A stretch of 64,000 nt of DNA from Clitopilus passeckerianus (taxonomy: Eukaryota > Basidiomycota > Agaricomycetes > Agaricales > Entolomataceae), in the NCBI GenBank assembly GCA_944990035.1, contig CALYLX010000088.1, positions 124,001 through 188,000 of the forward strand. The letters run 5' to 3'. Shown in pieces: positions 20,216-31,712 of the stretch; position 1 is the stretch's first letter; every line of letters starts with the position of its first letter. The translations under genes were made by a program, and so were the position numbers. The notes below the pieces were generated by a model. It was given only the letters and a program-made list of their open reading frames with translations, was not told the DNA's origin and made no database searches.

Positions 20216-22919
20216 ATGAACTCGTATACCTCATTCGCCCCCATGGATCTCCTTTCGTGCCATCTCCCTCTCACCTCCCAGTCAGCAATCCACAATCCCC
20301 AAAAGGCTCCCGTTCACCTGCAGAGTATCGTCACCGAGGTGCCTAACCCACCCGAACTTGAGGCAGAGACTTCTCGTGACGGCTTCCTTGAATCCCTTTC
20401 CAAAGACGACAAGAACCTTTTCCATAACTATGATCGATTTCTTCGAGGAGAAATTGATCAAAAGCAGTTTCAGGCTCTCAGCTTAAAACGGCTCCTGTTT
20501 ACCTGGGACTGGATCCTCCATTTATGTTTCAACAATCGCTCGCTGGCTATCAAAGCCTGGTACGAGATTCTGGAGAAGGAAAATATTTGGCTGTGGGATG
20601 ATGACGACGAGTGTCAGTGCCCAAGGAGATTGGACAATATATGGGCCTTGGGCTGGAACGAGTACGAGGACTGCAATGGCCTAGATCAACTCTGTGACCC
20701 GCCAAAGCAAGCTATTCAAGGTGCCATGGAAGTACTTCGACGTCGCCTCCGAAGCAAATGGCAGTCCTCTCGGCCCAGTCAGCTCGAAGGCTTGCTACAG
20801 CCAGCGTCTGGCTTCATACATTCTCCCCGGCTAAAGTCCTTACTACAAAGCCACAAGCCACAGTTGAGATATTTCGCCATCATCTGGATTATAGCAACAT
20901 CCAATACTATTCGGGTCATTGATGAAAGCCGTGGAATTAGCGGTCGTACCGTTCGCTCACTTTTCAGTGAGATGAACTTCTTTGGATTGGACTCCAGTCT
21001 CGACCCGGCCTTCCACCCCAGCTGGCGGAACCACATGAAGAGCCTTGAGGATTTGGGTCATACAGATGCATGTGATAACAATGAAGAATTCGAGCTCGGC
21101 TTACTCTTTGAACTTCTTGATATCGTGAATCCTCAGTACCGCGCACAGCGAGCAATTGAGGGCTACTGTTGTAAAAAATGCGAAGAATCCGGGTATGTGC
21201 AAAAATGCTCTGTTCAAATGATCCGATTTACTAAACGCCCATTGTCACTGCTAGTCCGCTGCTGCTATCTGAGATCACACCTCCGAATCATCTGCGTGAC
21301 CCCTCTGAAATATCCACCTACAGACCACCGAAATTTTTGCGCTTTCTTTGGCGGATCTGGATGCGACGCTATAACGGTATACCATGCCGCACCGATGTTG
21401 GAATGTGGTTAGATTGGCTTGCGTCTCTGGCTCGGGAGACAATTATCCCAAGAAGCATATATCCAACAAGTACACAAACCAAGGGCATGGGCGCAGCCCG
21501 CGTCATAGCCTACCTTCGTACGGCACAAATGGATGAATGGGTCATTCCTCAGCACTTGTCTACTTGCCTGGCGGATTCGATATTTGGCTCAGAATGGGCA
21601 TACGACAGACGTTCGGAGCATCGAGATGACGTGCTCGCAATGCGAGTGCCGACGCAACATGAGTGGAAGATGGCCGAAGAAACGATTGAACTGGCGACAC
21701 CATACCTTTTGGATCCGAAAACGGAGAGCGTATTGGATTACCGCGCCGTTATAGGAGTCATTCTTTGCTGGATGGATGGATGGAGTGTAGCAAGTCCGTT
21801 CCCAGATACCAACAGGTTCACGTACCTTCTAGGGTGTTTTGATTCGGACTGCGACTGGCCGCCTACTCCTCTACCAACAAATTCAATCCTCTCGCTAAAG
21901 CGCCGAATCCTTGACAAACAACCAAGCTGTTGTGACGGAATCATAGCAGATGAGCTTGGAGGCAATTTGGACTTGTATTTTGCCTCAGCGACATTGATAG
22001 GCGTGACCTTCAGTGACGAAACAATATCCAAATGTAGTTACGGGTGCAAGAAAACCTCTCGGGAGAAGGTGAGAGTCAAATTTAAGGCTTGTGTCAGTCG
22101 ACATTGGGGCATGAGTGGAAGGGACGAGATCGTCGGCGAACTGCTCAATGACATGGTGAGACTTCCTTCAATCAATCGGGCCTTCACTAACCAGACCCAG
22201 ATTCGTATTGCGGTGAAACGTGGTGTCAATCGTGATGCGCTCCTGAGGAGGATTAACCGACAAGGTCCAGAAAAGGTGAATTGGTCTCGTTCGATGGTGG
22301 TTGCAGGAGCTCACCGAGATGCCTTTAGATTCACGCTGAAATTCAAACTGACTACCCTGTGGGAACGTCAGCAAAGAAGTCGGGGAAAGACCTAAACCCC
22401 TCCCAGCAACCCGGGGTCCAGAAGCGAATCAGCAAATCCTCGCAAGTTGAGGTCATCAAGACGCATATTGTCAACCTCTTGACGAGTCTCGAGTTGGCCA
22501 CCAAGCAAATTCCGGCCCTGATCCCACGAAAGAACCAGCAGCCCAGCCTACCATGGAAGACCCTCACTCAAATCCTCTCTGAACGAGGATACGAACTCGA
22601 GAACTGGCCCTCCGAGGTTCCACTGCCTGGTAGCGGAAGCCCGCTCTGCGATGATAACAAAGGCGTTTATGGGCTGAACGCAAAGCATCTCCGCCTCTTG
22701 TACGATGCTACGCGGAACAAGGAGCAGCCACTTCGATTCCGGATGGTGTCTGCTCATGTTCTTTCGGAGGGGCCGGCAGGGCGTTGGACGGACTGTGGGG
22801 CTAGAGCGAGGGAGGAAAGGGAGGATGACGATATGCCTGGGCCAAGCAAGCGAGGGAGAGTGGAAGAGGGCAATCAAGGGTCGGGTTCCTTGCCTTTTTA
22901 TGGGCTTATGGATGGCTGA
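20216..22919 (+). CDS. Big-2: large uncharacterised protein, intact copy
   Basis: Model: join(20216-21192, 21255-22155, 22201-22275, 22329-22919), 847 aa; every junction is GT-AG and in phase. An alternative ATG at 20243 aligns better with the inferred Big-1 start. Features: an acidic N-terminal third (SLSKDDKNLF, FLRGEIDQKQF), KPQLRYFAIIWIIATS near residue 225, a CCKKCEESGYV cysteine cluster near residue 320, KPPKFLRFLWRIW-type segment after the first intron, a second cysteine cluster (KQPSCCDG...KCSYGCKK), and near residues 730-755 a WKTLTQILSERGYELENWP module. The tail PSKRGRVEE is basic and nuclear-signal-like. I do not recognise the family. Intron 2 (45 nt, no stop) could be retained without breaking the frame. 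Confidence 0.7.
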
Positions 22920-23490
22920 TGAAGAAAGCGACTGCGCTTAAGAACATGATTTGAACGGTCGATATGTTTTTGGCGCTTCAACGAAATTGTATAGTATACT
23001 TCTTCTTTAGGATTGAACATGTTTGTACTGGTACAGCAGGGCCCCCTATATATCCGTGTTAGTTTTAAGACAGAGGCACACGCAGGAACTCGAAACGGAC
23101 CCAAACGTGTTCTTAAGGTTCGAAGGAGGAGTTCGGTATGGTCAGCGCTTCAGAGCAGATAACACATATCGGTAGTGCTTGCATGGCCATCCTGTGTGAT
23201 ACCTTCTGAGTTTCTTGTGTATTTTGGGATGAAGGATCGTGGTCCCGACGAACTCAGTCAGGGACCCTGGCCACTTCCAGCTGGACCGCAACCATCCCTG
23301 CGTTGGGAGCAGCTCTGCCATCGTGAACCTGGGGCACCCGGCCGAATCATCTCAGAACAGCCAACAGTTCCATTCAAGAAGCAACGTCTAATCCGATGAA
23401 ATTCAATGAACACGATACAAATGAACCCTACTAGCGTTCCCTGAAGTCTATTCTTCTATTTCGTCCTCTCATTCCAACTAAACAACGAAA
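22920..23490. other. intergenic, convergent Big-2 / carrier gene
   Basis: About 570 bases between two convergent 3' ends. It marks the right edge of the duplicated island. No gene seen. Confidence 0.4.
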
Positions 23491-24941
23491 TCAAGTCAGC
23501 ACAATGTACGTCAATTCCAAGAGTAGAACCACATACATATCCAAGAAAAGCCTCCAAAGCACAGAGAACATAATCCCTTGCAACCCATTCGTAATAATCC
23601 TTGTCTTCAAACCCCTTCCAAACAGGCCCTTGATGCCGTCGTGCGCTATGACAGCCTTCGCAGCCTCAGTGTAGCCTATACGTGTCTCGTTGACTTGGCG
23701 GTACGTCTTGACCACGCGGAGGGAGTTGGAGATGGTGTCGGAAGCCACGGAGGCGACGAAGCCGATGAAAGCACGTCGGAGGAGTTTGGGCCCAAGGGTG
23801 TCGGCGGGGGGAAGGTGTTCGTCCAAGTAGTTGTAGGTGCTGAACCACTATGAATGGAAACGAGATGGTGAGGTGAGTGCGGGGGACGGGATGTGGAGGC
23901 TACGTACTGGATAATGACCAACAAAGGTGGCTGCTGCGGTTGCGAATGCGCCGTACCACATCGTTCCAAACCCGTACTTCCTTATCTAGAGTTCGGGATC
24001 AGCTAGGAAGCTCTTGCGGTAGGAAAAGAGAAACTCACCCTTGCTCGAAGAATGGCCAGGCCACTCCTACCCTGTGTCTGCATGGTAGTCTTGACAGTAT
24101 CAATCGGTGTCAACACCATCCTGAACGCAGCAGCAGCCAGGCTTGCGAAGACGGTCTTGAAGACGACAGGGAGGTTCTTCATGTACCGGTTGGATTGCAA
24201 CAACGCCAGTATGCCAGCGTTTGCAGCTGTATCTCCGAACCGGGCTACGGGGCCTTGTACGAGTGCAGCTGCAAGACCTTGGTAGTATCGTGAATAGCCG
24301 CCGTCTTGGTAGAGTGTCTGGATGGCTACTGTTGTGGAGGTGCCGAAGCGGTACTGATAGTTCATGACGGTGCGCAGAGGCTGGGAAGCAAGTTCATTAG
24401 ATCTTAGTAGACCACAGCATGTGCAAGCTTACCATGAGAGTAAGAACCTGCAAGACCATAGCTTGAGAAAGCGACATGAGATCTCTGCTGACGATTACAC
24501 AAAGGTCGAATTACCTGCTGCACCACTAAGACCGCCACCAAGTGCCGCTTTCAAGGCTTTCTTCAGGTCGAACTAGGCCAAGGTTAGCTGAGAGGATTTG
24601 GGAGGATTTTAAAGACACACATCCACATCCTCAGGATTTGAGAAGCCGTATATGAAGATCCAGACCAAGCCAGTTATGAAGACTGCAAGGATTGCGTAAA
24701 ATATCTTCTCTTGCAGGGTCCATGGTTCAGACACCTCCTGATCCTCATCCTTGAGAGGCGCATCTAGGATCGTTTGCTCCCCGTTTTGGGGTTCCTGGGC
24801 TTCAGCATCGGCCTCGTTCTGCGCAGACCTCGAAGGCGACTGCGAATCGTACGATTGGGCTTTCTGAGTGCCTGCTAGTAGTGGTTGCCGTTCGTCCGAG
24901 CTCCCTTCGTCAGGAGTAGCTTGAGAGGTATGTGCAGTCAT
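23491..24941 (-). CDS. mitochondrial carrier-like (SLC25-type) protein
   Basis: Model: complement(join(23491-23847, 23908-23985, 24039-24380, 24433-24461, 24515-24572, 24621-24941)), 394 aa. The first about 80 residues are Ser/Gln/Glu-rich and contain ERQPLL; then comes one membrane helix (FYAILAVFITGLVWIFIYGF). The carrier repeats follow: MPLRTVMNYQYRFG, then PIDTVKTTMQTQ, which fits the carrier signature Px[DE]xx[KR], then GHYPWFSTYNYLDEHLPP and SNSLRVVKTYRQVN. Exon 3 is only 29 nt. The family moves metabolites across the inner mitochondrial membrane; the substrate cannot be told. The acidic N-terminal extension plus extra helix is unusual for a classic six-helix carrier and suggests a divergent subfamily or an outer-membrane location. 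The ATG at 24941 is the first in frame. Confidence 0.75.
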
Positions 24942-25243
24942 CGTGGTTGGAGGAAACGAGGAGCTGCCACAGCCTGAGCTTGCTTTGGCTGACTGAACCG
25001 GTTGGCTGATAACATGCTCGGTCACGGTGTCGAGAATGGCGAACGTGCCATGACAAAGCTCTGACTACGTAAGAACTTGCTGACTGATGCGTTGATTGCC
25101 AGGTTAGATAAGATAAGATTCCTCCCTTGGAGCCTTCATCTCTCCATTGAACTAGGATATTCAAACACGGGCTTTCACCAACCAATTGGCATTGATGACA
25201 ATGCTAGCAATTCAAGTACAGAAGAAATTGTAACTACAACGAA

Positions 25244-25630
25244 TTAGTGCTTCAACGTCGGAAGAATCTTCTCGTACTCTTCAGCCTCCTCATCATTATA
25301 TGACACCATGTCCCTCGCGCTTTCGAGCTCACGTTGGAGTTTTTTCTTCTTGTCCTTGTCCTTCTCAGCCCGAACGAGGGGGGTGAGCCTCCCAACCACA
25401 GCCTGTGCTTCTGCATTATTGCGCTTGAACTTATTGATATCTTCTTGGTACTTGGCCTTGGTCAGGCCGACTGGAGATGGTGGTCTACCCGCACGAAGGG
25501 CCAGAACATGAGCGACGTCGCCCGATGCCGAGGCTGAGGAGATCCCCTGCGCTTCCTAGCCCGAAGTCGTCGTCGAGTCTGCGAACAGTGTCGTATATTG
25601 AGTTCCCGGGCTGTCTCTTGTGGCCGACAT
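25244..25630 (-). CDS. small coiled-coil-like protein with an in-frame UAG
   Basis: From an ATG at 25630 to the TAA at 25244 the frame is continuous (129 codons) except for one TAG at 25558-25556. Downstream of it the product is Ala/Ser-rich, then highly charged and helical: TKAKYQEDINKFKRNN, VRAEKDKDKKKKLQREL, ending EEAEEYEKILPTLKH. Alternatively the TAG is the end of an intron (GGGCTAG|GAAGCG) with an upstream exon I could not place. I do not recognise the protein. Options: a spliced small gene with unresolved 5' exon, a pseudogene with one nonsense change, or a base error. Confidence 0.4.
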
Positions 25631-25895
25631 CGTAAGCACGAGTATCCAACGTGTTTCGTAGTAGCCACGAGCAGCGAATGATTCTACGCCTATGGGTTGT
25701 TGAGGTGCTTAGGTCCCTCGTACTGAACTAGCGGAATTAAACCTAATTATATCCCAACGCCGAGTTCTGACCACAAAATAAAGGGGTCGAACAAAGTCAG
25801 AGACAGATATCATCTCTCAAATTATGGTAGAATCAAAATGATTTATCACCAGCTACGACAACTCGTGCTAGAGAATCTACAGATTCGGCGAATCA

Positions 25896-27407
25896 TCAGT
25901 TAAATGGATGTATCTCGGTAGCCGATGCTCTTTTCTCGTTGAAACGATCACATTGAGAGTCTTCGGCGATCTTTCCGGATACAACAACATGCTTCTTCTT
26001 GTCCGCGTTCCAGGAAAGGAGGATTATGCACTTGTGACCTTTGAGGAGCGTTGGCTGGGACGCGAGGATTGACTTGGCGAAATTGATAAACATTGACTCT
26101 CGAACGGTCGGGAGCTCCAAATCTTTCGCATGCATCCATATTCTGATACAGGTTAGCTGACGGAGTTTCCTAAGCTCCCTGATATTTCCTTCGAAAGCGT
26201 CATCCTGTAGTTGAATGAGAGACTACTAAGCGCATCAGAATATACGAAGACGAACCGCCAACATGGGTTCTGGGCGGTATCTATCACCAGGGTGCTGAAA
26301 ATTTAGCACCGTAGTATTTGGCCACTGCTTCACGTAACCTGGAATAGAGGTAATTAGAAACGAGAAAGCAGAAATAAATGGTTTCAGCACCCACGCTTGA
26401 CGTCGTCGCTGAACCATGGGAGGAAATTGTCAAATTCTTCGATGCTGCTAGGACAGCACTGGAACACGTCCGTGAACGACTTCTGGATGCGATACTTATG
26501 AGTAAAGTAGCTTGATATCTTTGCAACTCTGAGATTCGGGCATGCTTTGAAGATACCCATGGCGGTGAGGGGGACCTGAACAGTTTGGACCGAGGGAAGG
26601 CATTTGTCTTGGAAAGCCTTTCCCCACAACAGTGCGCTGTGTTTGCCTTCCAATCGTAGGTTCATCGTTTTGATGTTCGGGAGTAGCTCCAGTGATCGAG
26701 CGAGTTCTTCGACAACTTGCTTTATCAGAAGAGAAACCGCAGGAATCACTACTCGTATCACTCTGTCGAGTCTGAATAATTAGTAAATTGAAGGAGCGAA
26801 TACGAGCTACTCACTTCACATATTTGGCCAGGTCTGCATTCCTAATGGTGACGACCTCCAATTGATGAACGAGTTCGGTTGATAGCTCTCTATTGCGACG
26901 AGGAGCGTTCTTCTCGTCGGTATGGCAGACCTCAATCCGTTCCCAGGCGTGTGCTAACGTGTAGGCCCGGAGATAGCGACAGGTCTGCGATAGAGCTTTC
27001 AGGAAGTTCTGATGTGTAAAACAAGGATCAGATGATTTCCGGATGACAACTTGCTCTAGTTCCGGCGATGGCGAGAAGTACAACAAAATTTCCATTAGCA
27101 ATTCAAGAGGAAGCGAGGCTAGCCCAGTGGTTCTTGGACGCGAGTCCACTATGGATGAGCGTACGGGAGATTCATCTTTTGGTGACTCTTCCTTGACGGA
27201 CTTGATCCTCCGAGATCGTCTCAAAGCCATACTTGGCGCCTGGCCCTTGGAGTTGTGAAGCGAACGTGGATATTCATCAATTGGGGACTCTTCCTTGATC
27301 CTCCGAGGTTGTCCCAAAGCCATACTTGGAGCCTGGCTGTTGGGGTTATGATAATGAAGCGAACGGTGGGACACCTGGAGACACAAACTTTCAATTTTCC
27401 CAAACAT
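25896..27407 (-). CDS. F-box protein with tandemly repeated N-terminus
   Basis: Minus strand. Exon 1 is 27407-26815, exon 2 begins at 26771, a further exon contains YVKQWPNTTVLNFQHPGDRY, and the last exon runs to the stop at 25896; the last intron boundary is uncertain. The F-box-like segment is LASLPLELLMEILLYFSPSPELEQVV followed by ALSQTCRYLRAYTLAHAWERIEV, with the characteristic Leu-Pro start and late Trp. Leucine-rich sequence follows (LARSLELLPNIKTMNLRL; FKACPNLRVAKIS). Probably an SCF substrate adaptor. Two versions of SMAL.(Q/R).(P/S)RRIK...EESP lie in tandem at the N-terminus, encoded by a DNA tandem duplication; the true start may be either Met of the repeats. Confidence 0.65.
27170..27370 (-). 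repeat. intragenic tandem repeat in the F-box gene
   Basis: Two adjacent copies, about 27170-27272 and 27273-27370, share CATACTTGG(C/A)GCCTGGC, ACTCTTCCTTGA and GAAGCGAACG blocks in the same order. They encode the duplicated Met-Ala-Leu...Arg-Arg-Ile-Lys...Glu-Glu-Ser-Pro unit of the F-box protein. The left copy carries an additional nine-base stretch (GACGGACTT). Confidence 0.65.
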
Positions 27408-28130
27408 TCCTGACGCACATCCAGGCTATGGCACCGCCACAATAGTCACGTGTCACTTTTGGATAGGCGCGCAGTCACAAGGGATAATCGATAATCCCAC
27501 GTGCGGGACTGACAGGCGCTTGCTTCTTGCAAGTTGCCATCCGGATCCCGCCACGCTCAACTCGAAGCTCGAAACTTGAAGGCAACACCCGGCGGATCCA
27601 TCGGTTTTATACCTGAAAACCGACAATATTTGCTGATTTCGCAGCCTGGATTTCATTTAGTTTTATGAACGCCGACAATCTAGCCATTTTGCGTCATCCT
27701 CGCATGGCGTGGTCACATCGTGGTCATCGCATGCATCCTTTAGGGCTCCGAAGCCAGTTGGGACATGGCAGAACGCAGGCGCCACCTCATGGACGCAACA
27801 TATAGACGCCCGAACCAGTTAGGCTGCGATGCTAAAACGTAGGATACTCGGGCCTGCATGAGGCCTACCATTCATTCTTGTTGCTCCGGGTTGTATCTTG
27901 CGACCACGCTTCACCCCGCATGTTGTATCACTTAGCGGTAAATTACATGGGTTCGCCTGCTTTCCTCGGGGGTTCCAACAGGATTTCATATCCGGTCGTG
28001 TATCTTCAGATATTAGAGGTCGCCTTTTGCTCCCTCTTCCCAGATTCAACCCAAAGCATTCATTCAGTATCAAACCGAAGCCTCTAGCCACGCTCAAGCC
28101 CCGAACTCCCTGTTCTTACCTGATTACAAG
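27408..28130. other. intergenic, divergent F-box / DUF2235 genes
   Basis: About 720 bases between two divergent genes, holding their promoters and leaders. Short frames at 27878-28146 have no recognisable content. Confidence 0.4.
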
Positions 28131-30650
28131 ATGGAAAACGAGGTAGACCCTAAACCATCCACCGCCAGGACAAAACGGAATCTTGTAGTCTGTATAGACG
28201 GAACATCAAATAGGTTTGGAGATGAGGTGCCTACAATAGAGTTTCTTACTATCACAATATTTCTCACTCTCCCCCTTAGAATACCAACGTCGTCGAGCTC
28301 TACAGACGGTTGGAGAAGTCAAGTCGCCAACTCACATACTACAACAGCGGGATTGGTACATATGCCAATCAGTCCCGTCGTTCCCTCAAATACTTCTTCC
28401 AGGCACTCGGTGGCCTTTCCGACGTGATCTTTGCCTGGTATGCGGATTATAGGTCCTTGGTCGCCGTAACGTTAATCTATTGTTCAAGGAATGTCGACAA
28501 GATCATAACAGACGCCTATAAATGGCTGGCGGAGAACTACGAGGAAGGCGATGAGATTTATGTGTTTGGTCAGTCCGTCGCCAACGCATTGCCCCCATTG
28601 AATTAACCACAATCCATTAGGCTTTTCAAGAGGTGCTTATCAGGTTCGGGCATTGGCAGGAATGATAGCGAAAGTGAGCCGAAATCTGTTGCGTCCGATG
28701 TAGGTGGGGAAGTATTGATCCACGTATAGGTTGGACTTATTCATAAAGGAAATGATGCTCAAATACCCTTGTACGTCAATATGTGCCATCTGCTACCATG
28801 TTAGAACCGCCCTCATACTCGTTCGCCCAGCGCATACGAGCTTTACGCCAGCCATGAGGACACCGTCTGGACTTCGCTTCCGATCATCATCCTGGTGCGT
28901 AACTGATATGGAACCAGTATCCTGTCGGTACTCAGCACCCCCGACCTCTCTAGGAACTTCTTGTGGCGGTCTTAGCCCTGCATGCCACTACGTTCATTTT
29001 CAGCGATTTTCTCTTGATGCTCTTATGGGCAGGAGGGAATCGTACTTTAGGGTCATGGCTGGTGCTCAAGGCACTTGGAAGATCCTCCGTGATACTCCTT
29101 GCCTATTTCTTAGCCGCCTGGGTATCCGATCACTATTTCCCTCCAACTATTCATAAGGCCGGAATTCTGGCCATCGAGTTCAAGAAAGCGTTCTCGTGGC
29201 CAAATGCTCAGGTCCGGTTTGTGGGCTGCTGGTGAGATCAGTGCTTCGAGAGTCTCCCTAGATTTTGACGGCATGGCTACAGGGATACCGTGTCATCCAT
29301 CGGGTTTTTCCGGCGAAAAACGTTGCCTCTCGCAGACTCTGTCACTCATGCGGGACATTTCCGGCATGCCCTAGCTCTGGATGAACGTCGCGTCAAGTTT
29401 CTCCCCGAGTATGCGACTCAGGCTGAACCAACGAAACAAGAGGGTGAAGAGGGAAAGGCCCCGTGTGATGTACAAGAAGTGTGGTTTCCCGGGACTCATT
29501 CGGACGTGTACGTTTCTAACCACTACTGCTTTATCTCCTGCTAACTTCCACCCAAGTGGGGGCAGAAACTTTGTAGACGGGCTCTCGTGTCATCATACTG
29601 CAGCATTATCTTGGATGATCGAGGAAGCCCAGAAGCAAGGACTGGAACTACTGTCTCATGATCCTTCGGTTACCCCACTTAGGAAATGTGTGCACATAGC
29701 GGACTCCCTGACACTCCCTTGGCGAGTAATTGAGTTCCTTCCACTCAGAGCCTTGGAATACGAAAAGAAGGCCATGTGGTCGTTTGGCGGTTATCGGTAA
29801 GCAAGATTTGCTGGATTCGGATAACAGCAATTTATACGTTTTCGTAGTCCACATCTAAAGGCGGGGCGGCCGATTCAACCGGGCCAGAAGCTACACCCTT
29901 CAGTCTGCTTGGAGAATTATACCCCCAAAGCCGTGCTTCCCGATGCCTGGGGGAAAGTCGACTGGGACGATATATCCACAATCGACAATTGGTCAGAGTA
30001 CATGGCACCCGTCCCCTCCGCAGTGGCCAGCTTCGAGTTAGGTTGCGATCGCAGCTCAGACCGCAAACAATCGAATACTTTCACAGATCCGAACTGGATC
30101 AAGACATTACAAGAATTTGTTCTAGTTCTCTCAATGTTCCCTTTCTTGATTCTTGAGGTTTGCGTCGGCGTCGTCGGTGAGTCTGTTCATGCAACCTCAC
30201 TTGTCCTTATCAACGTGACTCACCCCTCAACTAGCCATACTATATCGCTTCGCCTCCCAACGACTTGGCCCACGATACTCAATTATTCTTGGCTCACTCA
30301 CCTTAGTTTTGGGTGGTGTGTTCTACCGCAACATTCGTCTGAAGGGGCTCGAGAGCTATCTCACCAAGATTGGCGTGGTCGCAGTCGTGGCCTCACTGGT
30401 TACTCGGTGGTTACTTTCACTGGTCCTCATCATTTACCTCCTCAGTTCCATCGTTTGTTACATCCTGTTCGCTCTTGGTCGACTAGGCCGGCGTCTAGGA
30501 ATTTTCAAGGAGAGAGCGGGAACGAAAGTCGAGGAGACTGTGAGAACCGATGGCGACCCAGAGACCAGTCCACCTGTTACTGTGTCGAAAAACGACCAGC
30601 CTACTACCGATGACCCGATTGACGAAATCCCTGAAATCAATGATTCCTAG
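28131..30650 (+). CDS. DUF2235 alpha/beta-hydrolase with internal and C-terminal membrane segments
   Basis: Eleven exons: 28131-28226, 28280-28437, 28489-28568, 28621-28673, 28730-28770, 28831-28894, 28954-29231, 29283-29507, 29557-29796, 29848-30176, 30235-30650; 659 aa, phases all consistent. DUF2235 hallmarks appear in order: RNLVVCIDGTSNRFGD, NTNVVELYRRLEK, YYNSGIGTYA, the nucleophile elbow GFSRGAYQVRALAGMI (split by an intron after the first Gly base), WDTVSSIG, HFRHALALDERRVKF and EVWFPGTHSDVGGG. This is the family of the T6SS Tle1-type phospholipase catalytic domain; fungal substrates are not established. A roughly 65-residue hydrophobic stretch (exon 7, ELLVAVLALHATTFIFSDF onward) sits between the elbow and WDTVSS, and three or more hydrophobic helices precede an acidic tail, so the enzyme is probably membrane-bound. 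Confidence 0.85.
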
Positions 30651-31712
30651 TTCGTTCTTGGTCCACGGGCACTTTGTTCAACATCGTTGTGGAGAGACCC
30701 TTATAATACCTACGTTATCTTTCGCCATTTTTCCTCGTACAGCACGCTTGCTGTAACCACTATGTACTTCCTATGCTTGTTTTCCGCATTACCACAGCCT
30801 CCCCGTCTCACAACACCGTGCGAGTACCCATATACGGAGCTTTAAGTACCCGCACAGGCTCTTTGCAAAACTATGCTATTTGATTACCGATGAGTTGTTA
30901 AGTGACGACATCTACTGAACAACGTGGGTCGTTCATGGACAAGTGACTGTAGAAGCACTTTAACATGAGGCCTAACACGAACGCCTGATGCATCATTGAT
31001 CTCGTGAAGCACTTTCAGTCACCCTTGTGTTGTAACACTAAGCCAAAAGGTTGGTTTGACTACTGCATTGAACGCATATGTAGCCTCTCAGTCGCATTCA
31101 TGTTGCCTTTCCCCTGGATGTCATTCTCAGACGCCCGATCAGCCATGCCTTGGATCGGTGGAGGAGCTCGACGCCGTTTTGTTCGCAAATGGGGTGATTT
31201 CTCGACAACTAGCACATCTGGCATGTGGGCTTCACGTCGTTCAAGCTGATGTGACTGCCTCGCAGAATGTTCTACTGGGGGCAAGGAGGTAAATTCAACA
31301 CCCAAGATTCATGGTTGATACTAGTACGGCGGTGTGTCCGTCGAAATCGTATTGGGCTCGCCTCGAGCCCATGAAGTAGAAGTGCTGATAGCGCTCACCA
31401 ATCTGAAGCGTGGAGTTGACACATGTGCAGGTATCGGTGAGGTCGGAGCTAGTGGGCAGGCCACCATGCTTGAACAACGTGGGGCTTTTCTACAGGAACG
31501 GGAAAGCAGTCCATATATAATTAGGGAAACTAAGGGATGCTTCGCATCAACCTGCCTCACGATAATTCTTCCACATAATGTTCGTATGTTAACGTTCCAC
31601 ATAAATGTTGACTTGACAAAGCATATACAGGCCTCCTCAAGCCAACCCTGGACAGCCTATTCTTCTGACAGGTACATGAGATCAGTTTCCCATCGATAAG
31701 CTGTCCTTTGAA
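30651..31712. other. about 1 kb without a clear gene
   Basis: Overlapping frames on both strands (31056-31292 plus, 31321-31602 minus, 31334-31699 plus). The plus frame at 31334 has GVDTCAGIGEVGASGQA but no recognised family. A 5' extension of the following gene or a decayed gene is possible. Confidence 0.3.
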
